From: Pegoplata infirma
Taxonomy: Eukaryota; Arthropoda; Insecta; Diptera; Anthomyiidae
Length of the DNA: 64,000 nt
Direction of reading: 5' to 3'
Assembly: GCA_963921195.1 (NCBI GenBank)
Contig: OY992536.1
Location: 183,528,995 to 183,592,994 of the forward strand
Below are positions 1 to 11,709 of this stretch, piece by piece. The notes below the pieces were generated by a model. It worked only from the letters and a program-made list of their open reading frames with translations. It searched no databases and was not told the DNA's origin. Within the stretch, counting starts at the first letter, position 1. Each line of letters opens with the position of its first letter. Both the position numbers and the translations under genes were made by a program.

Positions 1-222
1 AATCGGATATTTTCTATAAGAAAAATGTCTCAGAATCTGAGATTTTTCTTTAGGAAAAATGTCTCTGAAACTGATATATTTCTATACGAAAAATGTCTCA
101 GAATCTTATACTTTTTCTATACGAAAAATGTCTCAGAATCTGTTACTTTTTTTATAGGAAAAATGTCTCAGAATCTGATACTTTTTCTATACGAAAAATG
201 TCTCAGAATCTGGGACTTTTTC
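1..222 (+). repeat. Palindromic satellite array, plus orientation
   Basis: About six units of a roughly 35-bp tandem repeat with core TCTCAGAATCTG followed by a T-run, CTATACG or CTATAGG, an A-run and ATG. Units are moderately diverged (GAAACTGATA, TGTTACTTT variants). The array continues at 1111 after an inserted TIR element, so 1-1452 was probably one array. Short ORFs here only reflect the repeat. Confidence 0.9.
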
Positions 223-224
223 TA

Positions 225-1108
225 CACCGAAAAAAATTCATGCCTTATATGAACGAAATGTTTCGTACATTGTACGAAAAGTTTCGTAGTTTTTGCTTAC
301 GAAATTATTTCGTAAAAATTATAAGTTTTTACGAAAAAGTTTACTACATTCTACGAAATATTTTTTTGTTTTTACGAAACAATTTTCTATATTATACAAA
401 ATAATTTCGTAAATTATAAAAATAAATTCGTACATATTAGATATAAAAAATTACAAAAAAATTTATGTCTTATATGATCGAAATGTTTAAAAAAGCACGT
501 GTTTCGATCTCTTCAAGATCTTGTCAATACTATATAGCAAAATATAAAAAACCTATACTACAAGTAGCATAAAATAGTTAGTAAAATATATATTTTTGTA
601 AAATTACAAAAAAAAAAACGTTGTTCAATTTAAAAAAAAATTATTTAAATTCTTAAAAAAAAAAACAATATTTTTCACAAATTTTCTAACGATTTTTTTT
701 TGACACAATCATTTTTTGGTAATTCTTTTTTTTGCGTTTTGAAATTAAGAAATTCATTAAAAATGCATTAAGGAAAAATAAATCTTAAAATAAAATTTGG
801 AAGGTCAAACAAACTTTGAAAATTTTCTAATTGTAAGTCCTAGTCCTTTTTATATGAAAGGTTTCAAAGTTTGTGATAGGTTATTGCGATCCTTATGACA
901 TGCCACGTGACCTATCAAGGACCGGTCACTTTTCGTGCAGGGAAATGAAAAATGTTCAAAATTACGAAATATTTTCGTATGTTTCGTAAATTTACAAAAG
1001 TCCGGACTAATTTCTTTTTCGTAATATAAAGTAAATTTTCGTATATTTTACGAAACAAGTAAGTACGAAATTTTATTTCGTAAAATGTTGCATGGATTTT
1101 TTTCGGTG
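225..1108. mobile_element. TA-flanked TIR element with TACGAAA-rich interior
   Basis: The ends are CACCGAAAAAAATTCATG at 225 and the inverted CATGGATTTTTTTCGGTG ending at 1108, each flanked by TA (223-224 and 1109-1110). Removing it rejoins satellite sequence on both sides. The interior has no coding capacity. It consists largely of repeated TACGAAA/TTTCGTA motifs (240-420 and 955-1095) around AT-rich filler. A TA duplication fits Tc1/mariner-type insertion, but no transposase is present. Confidence 0.7.
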
Positions 1109-1110
1109 TA

Positions 1111-1452
1111 TAGGGAAAATGTCTGAGAATCTGAAACTTTTTTTAAAAATGCCTTAGTATCTGAGTCTTTTTCTATAGAAAAAATATTTCAGAATCTGAG
1201 ACTTTTTTTGTAGAAAAAAAAGTCTCAGAATTTGGGACTTTTTCTATAGGAAAAATATTTTAGAATCTGGGACTTTTTACATAGGAAAAATGTCTCAGAA
1301 TCTGGGACTTTTTCTATTGGAAAAATGTCTCAGAATCTGAGACTTTTTCAATAGGAAAAATGTTTCAGAATCTGAGACTTTATATAGGAAAAATGTCTTA
1401 GAATCTGAGAATTTTTCTGTAAGAAAAATGTCTGTGTCTGAGACTTCATCTG
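1111..1452 (+). repeat. Palindromic satellite array, plus orientation
   Basis: About ten units of the TCTCAGAATCTGAGAC / T-run / CTATAGG / A-run / ATG repeat, degenerating towards 1450. It is the right-hand continuation of the array at 1-222. Confidence 0.88.
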
Positions 1453-1545
1453 TAGAAGAAAATCATTTGAATCTAAATATATGTACAATAACATAGAACA
1501 CATTTACCTTAATAAATCGCAAATAATGCAAAAAAACGCCATTAG

Positions 1546-1987
1546 TTTTTTTTTTTAATAAATAATAAACAGATTTATTAATCTCTAGAAACAAACTTAA
1601 AAGCAGTTCCTGAGTGTGAATCCATTTGATTTAATAGATATCATACAAAATTTAATGGCGCGTTCCAATTTTGCCAATAAATGTGACGGTCATTGAAGTT
1701 AGTCTTAGCGTTATTTACTTTATTGAATTGGCCTTGTTATATAAAACACATATTTTGTGGCACAGGACTGTAGATTTAGGATGGTATTTCTCCACAGTTT
1801 GAGTAAACTGATCTTCGTTCCTTCAAACGTCTTTCTCTAAAATCCATTTGGTTAATCATTTGGATTATTTGGCCGTCTGAGAAAGCGAGACTCTTGGAAA
1901 AGTTGATTATCAGCTTTCTTAACGACAGCCTTCTTCACATCCAACATTGGTCACTGGCTTCTTCAATGTGGGCTTTAAAACAACCAT
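1546..1987 (-). pseudogene. RpL7A: Degenerate processed pseudogene of ribosomal protein L7A (eL8)
   Basis: Read on the minus strand from an ATG at 1985-1987, several short blocks in the order expected for RpL7A can be recognised in shifting frames. They are MVVLKPTLKKP, then VKKAVVKKADNQLF, then a stretch near 1797-1825 reading RLK and QFTQT followed by EKYHPKS, then KTNFNDRH near 1683-1706, and finally a KLERA-like remnant near 1660. Frameshifts, stops and large internal deletions separate the blocks. The copy ends with AATAAA (minus strand, 1574-1579) and an A-run (T46-56 of the 1500 block, 1546-1556), the signature of a reverse-transcribed mRNA. There are no introns. The family assignment is from memory of the fly protein and needs an alignment; the retroposed character is seen directly. 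Confidence 0.55.
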
Positions 1988-3135
<1,148 letters not shown>

Positions 3136-3400
3136 CATTGCCATTAACTATATTAACCATTTACAAAAGACCCTTACTGATAGTGTTGATCTATCATCGA
3201 ATGGAAATTTTACAAAATCCAATATAAATGCTGTGGATTATTTAGCAGAACTAAGCTTACGCAGACGATCGTATCGTTATGAAAATCAAAAATCCTCTTC
3301 GTACGATGAAACAGTTGATACATTAGATCACCTAGATGAATCTCGAAGTACATGGAGTGATGGTTATATACCAAATAGTAGTAAAGATAAATGGGAATGA
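3136..3400 (+). CDS. sage: Sage-like bHLH transcription factor, terminal exon
   Basis: The last exon (265 nt) completes helix 2 ([14 protein letters not shown]) and encodes about 73 further residues to the TGA at 3398-3400. The tail is hydrophilic. It includes [18 protein letters not shown] and an acidic, Ser/Asp-rich end ([16 protein letters not shown], then [18 protein letters not shown]) with no known domain. The two exons join in frame with no stop, giving 132 codons from the split codon. No satellite interrupts this locus, and the neighbouring genes that could form a cluster are absent. The role is inferred from the bHLH family: nuclear, DNA-binding, probably as a dimer. I have not verified the sage tail sequence in any database. 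Confidence 0.75.
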
Positions 3401-3468
3401 TAAAAGTTATTGCAGTTGCAGTAGATGAACGATACCAAAGATTAAATGGAATGAGTCAAAATTGTTAA

Positions 3469-3490
3469 AATAAAAAACATTGAAAATAAA
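3469..3490 (+). terminator. Polyadenylation signals of the sage-like gene
   Basis: Two AATAAA hexamers (3469-3474 and 3485-3490) lie 70-90 nt past the stop codon, in a position suited to 3' end formation. The next repeat starts at 3571. Confidence 0.6.
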
Positions 3491-3640
3491 AAGTTTAAAA
3501 ACATTTAATTTTGTAAATGAAAAATTTTTATAATTTTTTTCAAAAGTTTGAAATAAAAAGGTAATTTTTGTATACTCTCCAACCACAGTATACTCACTTA
3601 GTCATTCCGTAATGCATAGAAATATCGGTCGTGGACTTTA

Positions 3641-4149
3641 TCTTAATATATAAAAACGTTTGTGCGGGGTACGTGTTACTAAAACTAAAGAACCGCTAGA
3701 CCGATTGACACCAAAGTTGAACAAAATATTTTATTAGTCTGGTGTTTCTCTTAAGTTTAATCCCGATAGGTGGCGCTGTTGTCGTCCTATTTTTTTTTTT
3801 TTATATTTATGGTACGATTTGGCTGAAATTCACAAAATATATTTTTTAAACAAAAACAAGTTTCCGGATAAAATTTGGAACCGATAGGTGGCGCTGTTGT
3901 CGTCATAATTTAATTTTTTGTATTTATGGTACGCCTTGGCTCAAATTCACAAATTATATTTAAAAAAAAAAAAATAGTTTTCTAATAAAATTTGGATCTG
4001 GTAGATGGCGTCGGGGTGAAGTTATTAACAAAATTCTTTATTTTAGCGAAATTTTACGGTACCCCAGAACCTGATATGATGCGCTGGGAAGAAGCTATTT
4101 AGATATTCATATCTATGTTGACACGGGCAACGCCGGGCGCTTCAGCTAG
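3641..4149 (+). mobile_element. Non-autonomous Helitron-like element
   Basis: It starts TCTTAATATATAAAAACG after host A3640 and ends GGGCAACGCCGGGCGCTTC then AGCTAG before host T4150. That is the A^TC...CTRR^T junction expected for Helitrons; the GGGCAACGCCGGG terminal block is common in insect Helitron families. The interior has three roughly 115-bp tandem units each carrying GATAGGTGGCGCTGTTGTCG or a variant (near 3764, 3881 and 3998). There is no Rep/Helicase ORF. Confidence 0.65.
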
Positions 4150-4242
4150 TAAAGTAAATACAGACTGTTTGTCCGTCTGTATATAACACGGTGCAGTCCA
4201 AAATAAAAGAGCTTGAATCCTGAAGTTTTGCAAGAATATGTC

Positions 4243-5158
4243 CATTTCCTGCAGAAAAATTTTCAGATTCTGAGACGATTTTCCTATAGAAAGTTCTCAG
4301 ATTCTTAGACCTTTTTTTCTATAGAAAGTTAACAGATTCTGAGATATTCTTCCTATAGAAAAAGTATCAGATTCTGAGACATTCTTCCTATAAAAAAAGT
4401 CTCGGATTCTGAGACATTTTTTCAGTAGAAAAAGTCTCAGATTCTGAGACATTTTTCCTATAGAAAAAGTCTCATATTTTGAGACCTTTTTCCTATAGAA
4501 AAAGTCTCAGATTCTGAGACATTTTTCCTATAGAAAAAGTATCATATTTTGAGACCTTTTTCCTATAGAAAAAGTCACAGATTCTGAGACATTTTCCCTT
4601 TTTGAGACCTTTTTCTTTTAGAAAGTTCTAAGATTCTGAGACATTCTTCCTATAGAAGAAGTCTCACATTCTGAGTCATTTTTTCAATAAAAAAAGCCTC
4701 TGATTTTGAGACATTTTTCCTTTAGAAAAAGTCTCATATTTTAAGACCTTTTTCCTATAGAAAAAGTCTCAGTTCTGAGACCTTTTCCCCATTGAAAGTC
4801 TCAGATTCTAAAACTTTTTTTATAGAAAAGGTCTCAGATTCTGTGCCTTTTTCAGATTATGAGAAAAAGTCTCAGTTTCTGATTCCTTTTGCCTATAGAA
4901 AAAGTCTCCAATTCTAAAAACTTTTTCCTATAGAAAAGTTCTCAGATTATAAGACTTTTTCCTATAGAAAAAGTCTCAGATTCTTAGAACCTTTTCCTTA
5001 CAAAAAAAAGTACCAGATTCTGATACCTTTTTCTTATAGAACTAGTCTCAGATTCTCAGACCTTTCTCGTATAGAAGAAGTCTCAGATCCTGAGAACTTT
5101 TTCGCATAGAAAAAGTATCAGATTGTGAGACCGTTTTTTTTTGTAGAAAAAAAAAAAA
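4243..5158 (-). repeat. Palindromic satellite array, minus orientation, inside a DINE-like element
   Basis: About 25 diverged units of the form CTATAGAAAAAGTCTCAG then ATTCTGAGACATTTTTC, the reverse complement of the array at 1-222. Variants include ATCAG and GTCTCATATTTTGAGACC, where both arms changed. Flanking DINE pieces match either side of the break. Confidence 0.88.
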
Positions 5159-5400
5159 AACTCGAGCTAGAATAATCCTACTCAAAATATATTTTATTTA
5201 TTTTTTGTAGGTCTTACTTCTTAAAACAGAAACAAAAAAGGTTTTGTTTGCGTTCTTGTCATGCAACTTTTAACTTTCCAGGGATCCAAATTCTTGTGTG
5301 CCCAAGGGCCCCGCCACACTTTAAGACGGCTCTTAGACAGGTTAAGCTCGTAAATTGAAAAAATCGTATTAGGGAGAAAAAAGTTTTCCCTTAAATAGTC

Positions 5401-5536
5401 GGTCTATTCGATTACCTTACTACAATTTACTATTTTTTACTCATTTTACTACAGCTGGAAATTTTCAATACAAAAAGTAAACAAACTTTCCAGTTGTAGT
5501 AAAAAATAGTAAGAAATTTGGATAATCGAATAGACC
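5401..5536. repeat. Hairpin MITE with GGTCTATTCGATTACC ends
   Basis: A 136-bp inverted repeat. GGTCTATTCGATTACC is mirrored by GGATAATCGAATAGACC, and the interior carries TTTACTACAGCTGGAAA mirrored by TTTCCAGTTGTAGTAAA. A second copy lies in the opposite orientation at 29877-30003. It has no coding capacity and sits in the remnant of the split DINE-like element. Confidence 0.7.
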
Positions 5537-5640
5537 TAGTATTTCTCGTATAACTTGTGAAATGTATCAAATATTATGTCTGGTTTGATGTTTTATTGAC
5601 CAACGATGATTCTCTAAAGCCTGCTGAAGTTTTCCCTTAA

Positions 5641-6714
5641 ATGAAAAAGAGTTTATTCTGATTCGAGGCCTTTTCATGTTCCCCATTATGAATTAACATA
5701 ACAAGTACTTATGATAACTCTACTTTCTTTATTAGGATATTCTCCCATTAAATACTCATAGAGTTTCTTGCTTTCAAAAATTTTGGCAATTTTCAGGAAT
5801 GAATTGACGATCGTTTCGGGGGTGCTTTCTCACTAACAAGGGAAGTCTCCCTAGTGTCACCCGCGGATCTTTATGGAATTGGTTTTATTTTGTAGATCAG
5901 AAAAAATAAAGGGACACGTATTTTTTTTTAGCGGCCCAAATTCATATTTAGGGGGTAAAAAGGAGGGGGGAAGACAAGTCCATTTTTCAGTTTTTTTCGT
6001 TTATCTCCTATATTATGCAAAGAAACCTAGTCATGTTACATACCAAATGAAAGGTCTTTGGAAAACCTATCTACGTGTGCTAAAAACGTGTCCAAACATG
6101 CACAACTTTTCGTCATATTGAGTAAAATACCAAAATTTTAGGACATTTTTGTTAATAAGTCGAAAAATATTAATTTCTGTGGCCCGATGTTAGCACCACG
6201 AGATAGGTATTTTAAATACCTTTAATCTGATACCACACATGCCTATATTAATTTTGTTTAAGTAGGCGTAAATCGTAAGAAACTGAAAAACGTCAATTTC
6301 CCCCCATACAAATCGACCCCCCTAAAAATGAGTTTGGGCCGCTAAAAAAAAATACGTATCGAATTAATTTTTGTTCTTAACAACATATCCAAATTTCATG
6401 AAGATCGGAGGGTGACACCAGGGAGACTTCCCTTGTAAGTTGAGATTATTTAGAATATGAATATTTGATGTTTGCATGCTAACAGTATTACCTTATTTTC
6501 TAAAGAATTCTGATGATGGGGGAATTGGAACACCCCCGAAACGATCGTCAATTCATTCCTGAAAATTGCCAAAATTTTTGAAAGCAAGAAACTCTATGAG
6601 TATTTAATGGGAGAATATCCTAATAAAGAAAGTAGAGTTATCATAAGTACTTGTTATGTTAATTCATAATGGGGAACATGAAAAGGCCTCGAATCAGAAT
6701 AAACTCTTTTTCAT
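5641..6714. mobile_element. Foldback element with near-identical 184-bp arms
   Basis: The left arm 5641-5824 and right arm 6531-6714 are inverted copies of equal length with no difference that I could see by eye. They begin ATGAAAAAGAGTTTATTC and end at TCGTTTCGGGGGTG. The loop has received a separate TIR element (5836-6436). Arm identity implies recent origin or ongoing correction. I saw no clear target duplication. Confidence 0.8.
5836..6436. mobile_element. ACAAGGGAAG-ended MITE, intact copy
   Basis: A 601-bp element with inverted ends ACAAGGGAAGTCTCCCT and AGGGAGACTTCCCTTGT. Its subterminal GTGTCACC and GGTGACAC are also inverted. The interior is about 540 bp of non-coding sequence including GCGGCCCAAA in both orientations. 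A second copy, inverted and heavily interrupted, is at 59907-62860. Comparing the two copies gives exact empty sites for the insertions there. Confidence 0.8.
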
Positions 6715-6830
6715 TGCACAATTAAAAGGTCGAATAAATAACTAATTTTTATTATTTAATAAAAATTAAAACACACTTGTTTTCCCTTAAAGATATATAC
6801 CAACCTCTGAAAACGTAATTTTTTACATGT

Positions 6831-8724
6831 TTATACCCTACACCACTCTGTGGTACAGGGTATAATGGGTTTGTGCTGATGTTTCTAACTACCCAAAATA
6901 TTGGTCCTAGACCTACCTTCAAGTATACCGATCGACTCAGAATTACTTTTTAAGTCGATTTAGCGATGTCCTTCCGTCTGCCCATCTATCGGTTTAATCA
7001 CGATACAGGTCGCAATTTTCAATCAATTGAGTTGAAATTTGAAACTTAAGAATCTTTTGGCCCAAAGACAAAGCCTATTGAAATTGGAAATAATCGGTCC
7101 ATGTTAAGACCTAGACCCCATCATTGGCGTAGAAAGCCAACATTTCTGGGGGGGGCTAAAGCCCCCCTATATTTTTTGGAATTATTTTGGTATTTTTTTT
7201 TTAATAGAAAAACCCAGACCTATTCCTGATGCGTTCCCTTTAACATGCATCTAGAAACGAATGCCCCCAAAAGCGGTTAAAAATTCATATTTTTTTAACA
7301 AATTTTGATTCTGAAAATTTTTCGGAAATTTAGAACTCCCAGATGCTCTTTGAGAATGAAAGATTTTTAATGTTTTCCTTATAATAAAATCATTATATTA
7401 CTATGATTTTTTTCAAGAAAAAGTTCTGATGATTGCAAAAGTTGATGATTATTAGTCAAAATTCTCAGATTCTTTCTTACAATAACTTTTGTCTATAAAA
7501 ACCCCTTAGAATTAAGAAACTTTTTTAAATCGAAGAAGTTAAAATATTTTCCTGAAGTTAAAACCTAAGATTCGGTAAAGTTTTTATTACTGACAAAAAC
7601 ATCAGATTCATATAAAAACTTTTTTCAATAATTCACACTATTTTTCAATGGGAAAAACTATTAGATCTAATATAATAATCATTACGAGTCCTTAAGACTC
7701 GTACAATAATCTTAACGAGTCCTAAAGGCTCATTATTATTATTTATTGTTGCAAAAATTAATGAAATCATTAAATTATTAAAAAAAAATTGTGAATGATT
7801 AAAATTCTGGGGGGGGCTAAAATTTTTCTGGGGGGGCTAAGTCCCCCCCAGACAGGGCTATCTACGCCAATGGACCCCATACAAACGCCACCTTTGGATT
7901 AGGCTTAAATGACTCAAATAACTGTATTGTAATAGATATCGCTTTGAAATTTAACAGGTAATCAAATTTTGTATGCACAAATCATCATTTCAAATGAATC
8001 GGGTCAGTCCTTCCGGTAGTCCCTATACAAACCACCCTCCCGATATTGACATAATTTTATCAAAATTCATAAAAATGAAAATATTTTATAAAAAAAAATA
8101 TTTGTAGGTGTTAAACGTGTTCTTTGGTAACCTAATCAAATCGGAATACATTTGGACCATTTTTGGACTTTGTCCCTTATATAAAAATTTCGACCGATAT
8201 TCTATTAAATCGGACTATAAAAAAAAAATAAAACAATTCCACTAAAATTTGATCTGTGTGTGTTTTCTACACTAAATAAAGATGTAAAAATAGATAGACC
8301 CAATCGGTCCATATTCGGACTTGTGACATATTTTCCGGAAAACACTGATGTAGGGTATCATATCGTCGGTCATGACCGACTTTAACTGTGTTACTTGTTT
8401 TTTTATATTTTTGTTAAAAAATTAAAGATTTTTATGCTAGAAGAAGTTTAAAGTCTTGCACTTGGACCCAGGGTTATAAGAAAATGTGTTTTTTTTCGGC
8501 TCGCCGAAAATATAAAAAAATAATAAATAAATTGTAAAACTATACTGTAAAAAGCATAATAAATGAATTGGTAAACGTTTATCGCGAGGGGGAATATGTC
8601 AGAAACTGCTCCTCTGAACAGCCCCTCTCCACCCAAAACGCCGCTGGAGTTTTATTTTTATATTATAACATGTTGTAGGGTATAAGAAATTCAGCTCAGC
8701 CGAATTTACACTCTCACTTGTTTT
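6831..8724 (+). mobile_element. DINE-1/INE-1-like element containing a hAT-type insertion
   Basis: The left end reads TTATACCCTACACCACTCTG with a GGGTATAA mirror. The internal GTCCTTCCGTCTGCCC block corresponds to the GTCCGTCCGTCTG block of this class. The right end is GTAGGGTATAAGAAATTC, AGCTCAGCCGAATTTACAC and TCACTTGTTTT. This layout (TATACCC start, GGGTATA plus TTCGGC/GCCGAA hairpin, CTTGTTT end) is that of fly DINE-1/INE-1 Helentron-derived elements. The host element resumes without loss across the insertion at 7122-7872. Confidence 0.7.
7122..7872. mobile_element. hAT-type non-autonomous element, 8-bp TSD GACCCCAT
   Basis: The ends CATTGGCGTAGA and TCTACGCCAATG are flanked by perfect 8-bp duplications GACCCCAT (7114-7121 and 7873-7880). 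The subterminal runs CTGGGGGGGGCTAA and the CCCCCCCAG mirror are typical of this repeat. The 751-bp interior has no transposase ORF. A truncated second copy is at 22894-23433. Confidence 0.8.
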
Positions 8725-9885
8725 CTTTTTTAAATTCTAAATCATATTAAGTGGCAGCACTTAAAAATTAATATTTTTTTATATTTTGTTGCATACTTTT
8801 AGGCTTTGCTTTTGTACTTACCCATCATACCGTTACAATTACATATTTTAAAATTATTTATTATTAATTGAAGTATTCGCTGTTAAAAAATAAACAAACA
8901 AATTCATATATTTTTTTCATTAAAAAATTATACAGATACATGTATGTATATATTTAACTATTTTCTATACATATATTGGTATATGATGTGTGTTATTTAA
9001 AACATTTAATTTTTTTCATTTGTTTTTATTTTAATATAAAGCACTTTTTATATTTTTTGAATGCTTTAATTGTAATTTATTTTTTAATTTTGTTTTTGAA
9101 TGATCTAATATGATGATTTTTGAAATAACAAATATGGAAAATACATACATATGATATGTGAATGAAAATAATTTCAATAAATGCAAATGAGTGTAACTTG
9201 TGTATTTTATTTATTTAATTAATTTATTTTTTAATATAAAAATATTTTATTAAGATTATTTTTTAGTATAATTTTTATTAACTACTAATAGATTTTGATG
9301 TAATATTTTTTTTTTTGGAGATTTTAGATGCAGCATTAACTCAAAGTAAAATACTGTCCGAAAATTCAGTTGTTGGATATTATTTTTAAAATTATTTGTA
9401 AAAAACGATAGCGACGAATTTGAATATTTCAATAACTAGGGCAACAAAAACTAGCAATTCTGAATTTATTTTGAGGCCTAAAACTATACTATACAAAGTG
9501 TATCGTAAAATTAAATAAATGAAAGCAAATGTTTTAAGAAACACATCCTTAAACCTTCAATAGGAGGAAATCAGGTTAATCTTTCATAATTCCTTATTGT
9601 TTTCAAATTTAAATAAAAATATGTTTGATTTCTGGCTTCTGTTTAGTATATGTTGTTGCATAGTTTTAGGGCTTAATATAAATTTATAACCACTCGTTTT
9701 CTGGAGCCTCAACTATAACAAAGTTTTGTAAATTCGTTGCAGACGAATGTTGAATGCACAAAAATAATTATTTTTAATGCTTTTTTTTAGGCAGAGCAAC
9801 AAATCATATATTTTACTTTAAAAAGGATACGGCGTTTGTTAAATTTTTTTGGCAATCAAACGATTATTCTCTTTTTATACCACTG
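8725..9885. other. AT-rich unique stretch, no gene seen
   Basis: Long A/T runs with scattered TTTATT/AATAAA. I saw no exon, TIR, satellite or RNA gene. Confidence 0.5.
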
Positions 9886-11081
9886 ACAAGGAAGGTATCC
9901 CATAGCTTACACTCCGATTGCTCTAAAATTTATATATTTTAATAAGTACCGAAAACTAAGTTTAACCTGCTATTTTTTTTATCGGTTATCCCGGTGGTTT
10001 AAAAAAGGGTTGCCACCTTATGAAAAATTATGGCCTTTCGGGAAAATCTGAATAAAAGCCGAACTACAGGAATTTCGACAAAAGCAAAAACACGTATCGG
10101 CTTAAATTTAATAGATATTATTATATATGAATTTGGAGGTCGTACGTATATACTTCTTCATATCATAGATGGGACTAATTAATTAAAGGGACCAATTAAT
10201 TGATGGTTTAATTACCATTTAATTGATGTCAATGTTAATGAAATTTTTTTCATTACCATTGGTTGTATCAATTGTACCAATTAAATTACTTATCAATTTA
10301 ATTACTAATAAAAATTAAAAAAAAATAATTACCATTGGTATGGCAGCACTTAAAATAATAATTACCATTAGTAAAAGTCGTCACAATATTGTCAAAATCG
10401 TTAATATTTGGAAAAATCTGTGTTTTTTTGTTATATGGTGTTTTAGTTTTTTACATTTTATAAACCAAACACACGTTGATTGCCTTTGTATAACACAATA
10501 TTTGAAATTTTTATTTGCGTTTTGTTTTTTGTCTTTAACATTTTCATATTTTTTTTTGTAAAAACATACTTTGATGTCTAAATTTTTAACTTTTCAAAAA
10601 AACAAAAATGTGCAAACCAATGGTTTTGAAACCAATTATAATTGGTGTTTTTCAACAATTGGTGCATTTCATTACCATTAGTAATTATTTTTTTAATTAA
10701 AAAAAATTAATTACAATTAAATGGTAATGAAAATTTTTTCATTACCATTGATATCAACCAATGGTAATTAAATTTCAATGGTAATGAAAAATTCCCATCT
10801 ATGCTTCATATAAAGTAGCTCAACAGTTACACATTTTTGACAAAAACCAACTTAATAAAGCCAAGTCTGACACACCATCGGATAGGCCCTAAAAAACCCT
10901 TCCATATAATATGTTCATATAGTTCCTTTAGATTAAACACGAAAAAACCGTTTCTCACCCTCCCATTCCCCCCCTCACGATATCCGATAATAAAAAACCG
11001 GTAAATCTTAGAATTTGGTCCTCTATAATATATTAAAAGTGCAGGGCAATGGGAGTGTAAGCCATGGGATACCTTCCTTGT
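9886..11081. mobile_element. ACAAGGAAGG-ended MITE with a nested hAT-type element
   Basis: The left end ACAAGGAAGGTATCCCAT with GCTTACACTCCGATTGC is mirrored at 11047-11081 by GCAATGGGAGTGTAAGC with ATGGGATACCTTCCTTGT, a TIR of about 35 bp. The ends are related to those of the element at 5836 but the interior differs. A hAT-type element lies inside at 10164-10803. A further lone end of this type (CACAAGGGAAGTATCCC) is at 11211-11228. Confidence 0.75.
10164..10803. mobile_element. hAT-type element, 8-bp TSD CTTCATAT, ACCATTGGT-rich interior
   Basis: The ends CATAGATGGGA and TCCCATCTATG are flanked by perfect CTTCATAT duplications (10156-10163 and 10804-10811). The 640-bp interior is dominated by multiplied TAATTACCATT, ACCAATTAATT and ACCATTGGT motifs in both orientations. 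The 73-residue ORF over 10340-10561 is hydrophobic low complexity and not a gene. Confidence 0.78.
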
Positions 11082-11235
11082 GAGTCAAATGATTTTCAAC
11101 GTTTTTAGAAACATTTCTAAAAATGTCGAAAATCTCATGTAATAACATTTTTTTCTTTAATCCTAAAAGTATGCACTCCTTTTTTACACAAAAGATTACA
11201 AAACGTTTCTCACAAGGGAAGTATCCCAAATTTTT

Positions 11236-11567
11236 TCTCACCGGGCATTATAAGGTAAATTATCACTTGCATAATTTAAACCTTTGTGCATCGTCTTTGT
11301 GTCGACTTTGTCTTGAGGAAGTGGAGACAACGCAACACATATTATGTGAATGCATCGCAATATGTAGGATCAGAAGACGGTTCTTAGACAGGGAATTGCT
11401 TAATTCTGAGGATATAAGGCTAGCTTCTCCATCCTCTGTTATAATGTTCATTAGGAACATTGAACAGAGTTTGAATTAGATTAATGGATCTTGGCACAAA
11501 AGACCCATAAGGGTCGCAGTGCCGGCCGTTAGGGCTAGATCACCCCTTGAAAAAAAAAAAAAAAAAA
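11236..11567 (+). mobile_element. LINE 3' fragment: end of ORF2 plus poly(A)
   Basis: The frame from about 11236 reads FLTGHYKVNYHLHNLNLC, then a C-x2-C-x8-H-x4-C zinc motif (CRLC...H...C) and ends with NIEQSLN and a stop at about 11479. This is the region that follows the RNase H domain in I/R1/Loa-type LINEs. A short 3' UTR and an A17 tract (about 11550-11567) follow, fixing the orientation and 3' end. The rest of the LINE is missing (5' truncation). Confidence 0.8.
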
Positions 11568-11709
11568 TCCCAAATGTCACCCCCAGTACCGTATTAACCA
11601 TTAGGGCACTCTGGGCACGTGCTCAGGGCCCCCGACCTAAAGGGGCCCGAAATGCCAATAAATTCGCTAATAAGCAAAAATGGAGCAAACTTGTTTTTTA
11701 AAGAAAATT

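Larger units (their letters stand above)
3571..5400 (+). mobile_element. DINE-1/INE-1-like element broken by a Helitron and a satellite array
   Basis: Three collinear pieces match the complete element at 41034-41569. 3571-3640 is the left end (TATACTCTCCAACCACAG, then TCATTCCGTAATGCATAG). 4150-4242 holds the GTCCGTCTG motif and CAGTCCAAAATAAAAGAGCT. About 5335-5400 reads CAGGTTAAGCTCGTAAATTG onward. The first gap is a Helitron-like insertion (3641-4149). The second is occupied by about 1 kb of the palindromic satellite (4243-5158). The right end with the TTCGGC...GCCGAA hairpin was not found. Confidence 0.65.

Noticed and set aside
5873..6121. Nearly the same ORF at 5873-6121 and 62576-62785
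   Set aside because: The similarity only reflects two copies of the ACAAGGGAAG MITE. The second frame is shorter, and the peptide has no recognisable domain.
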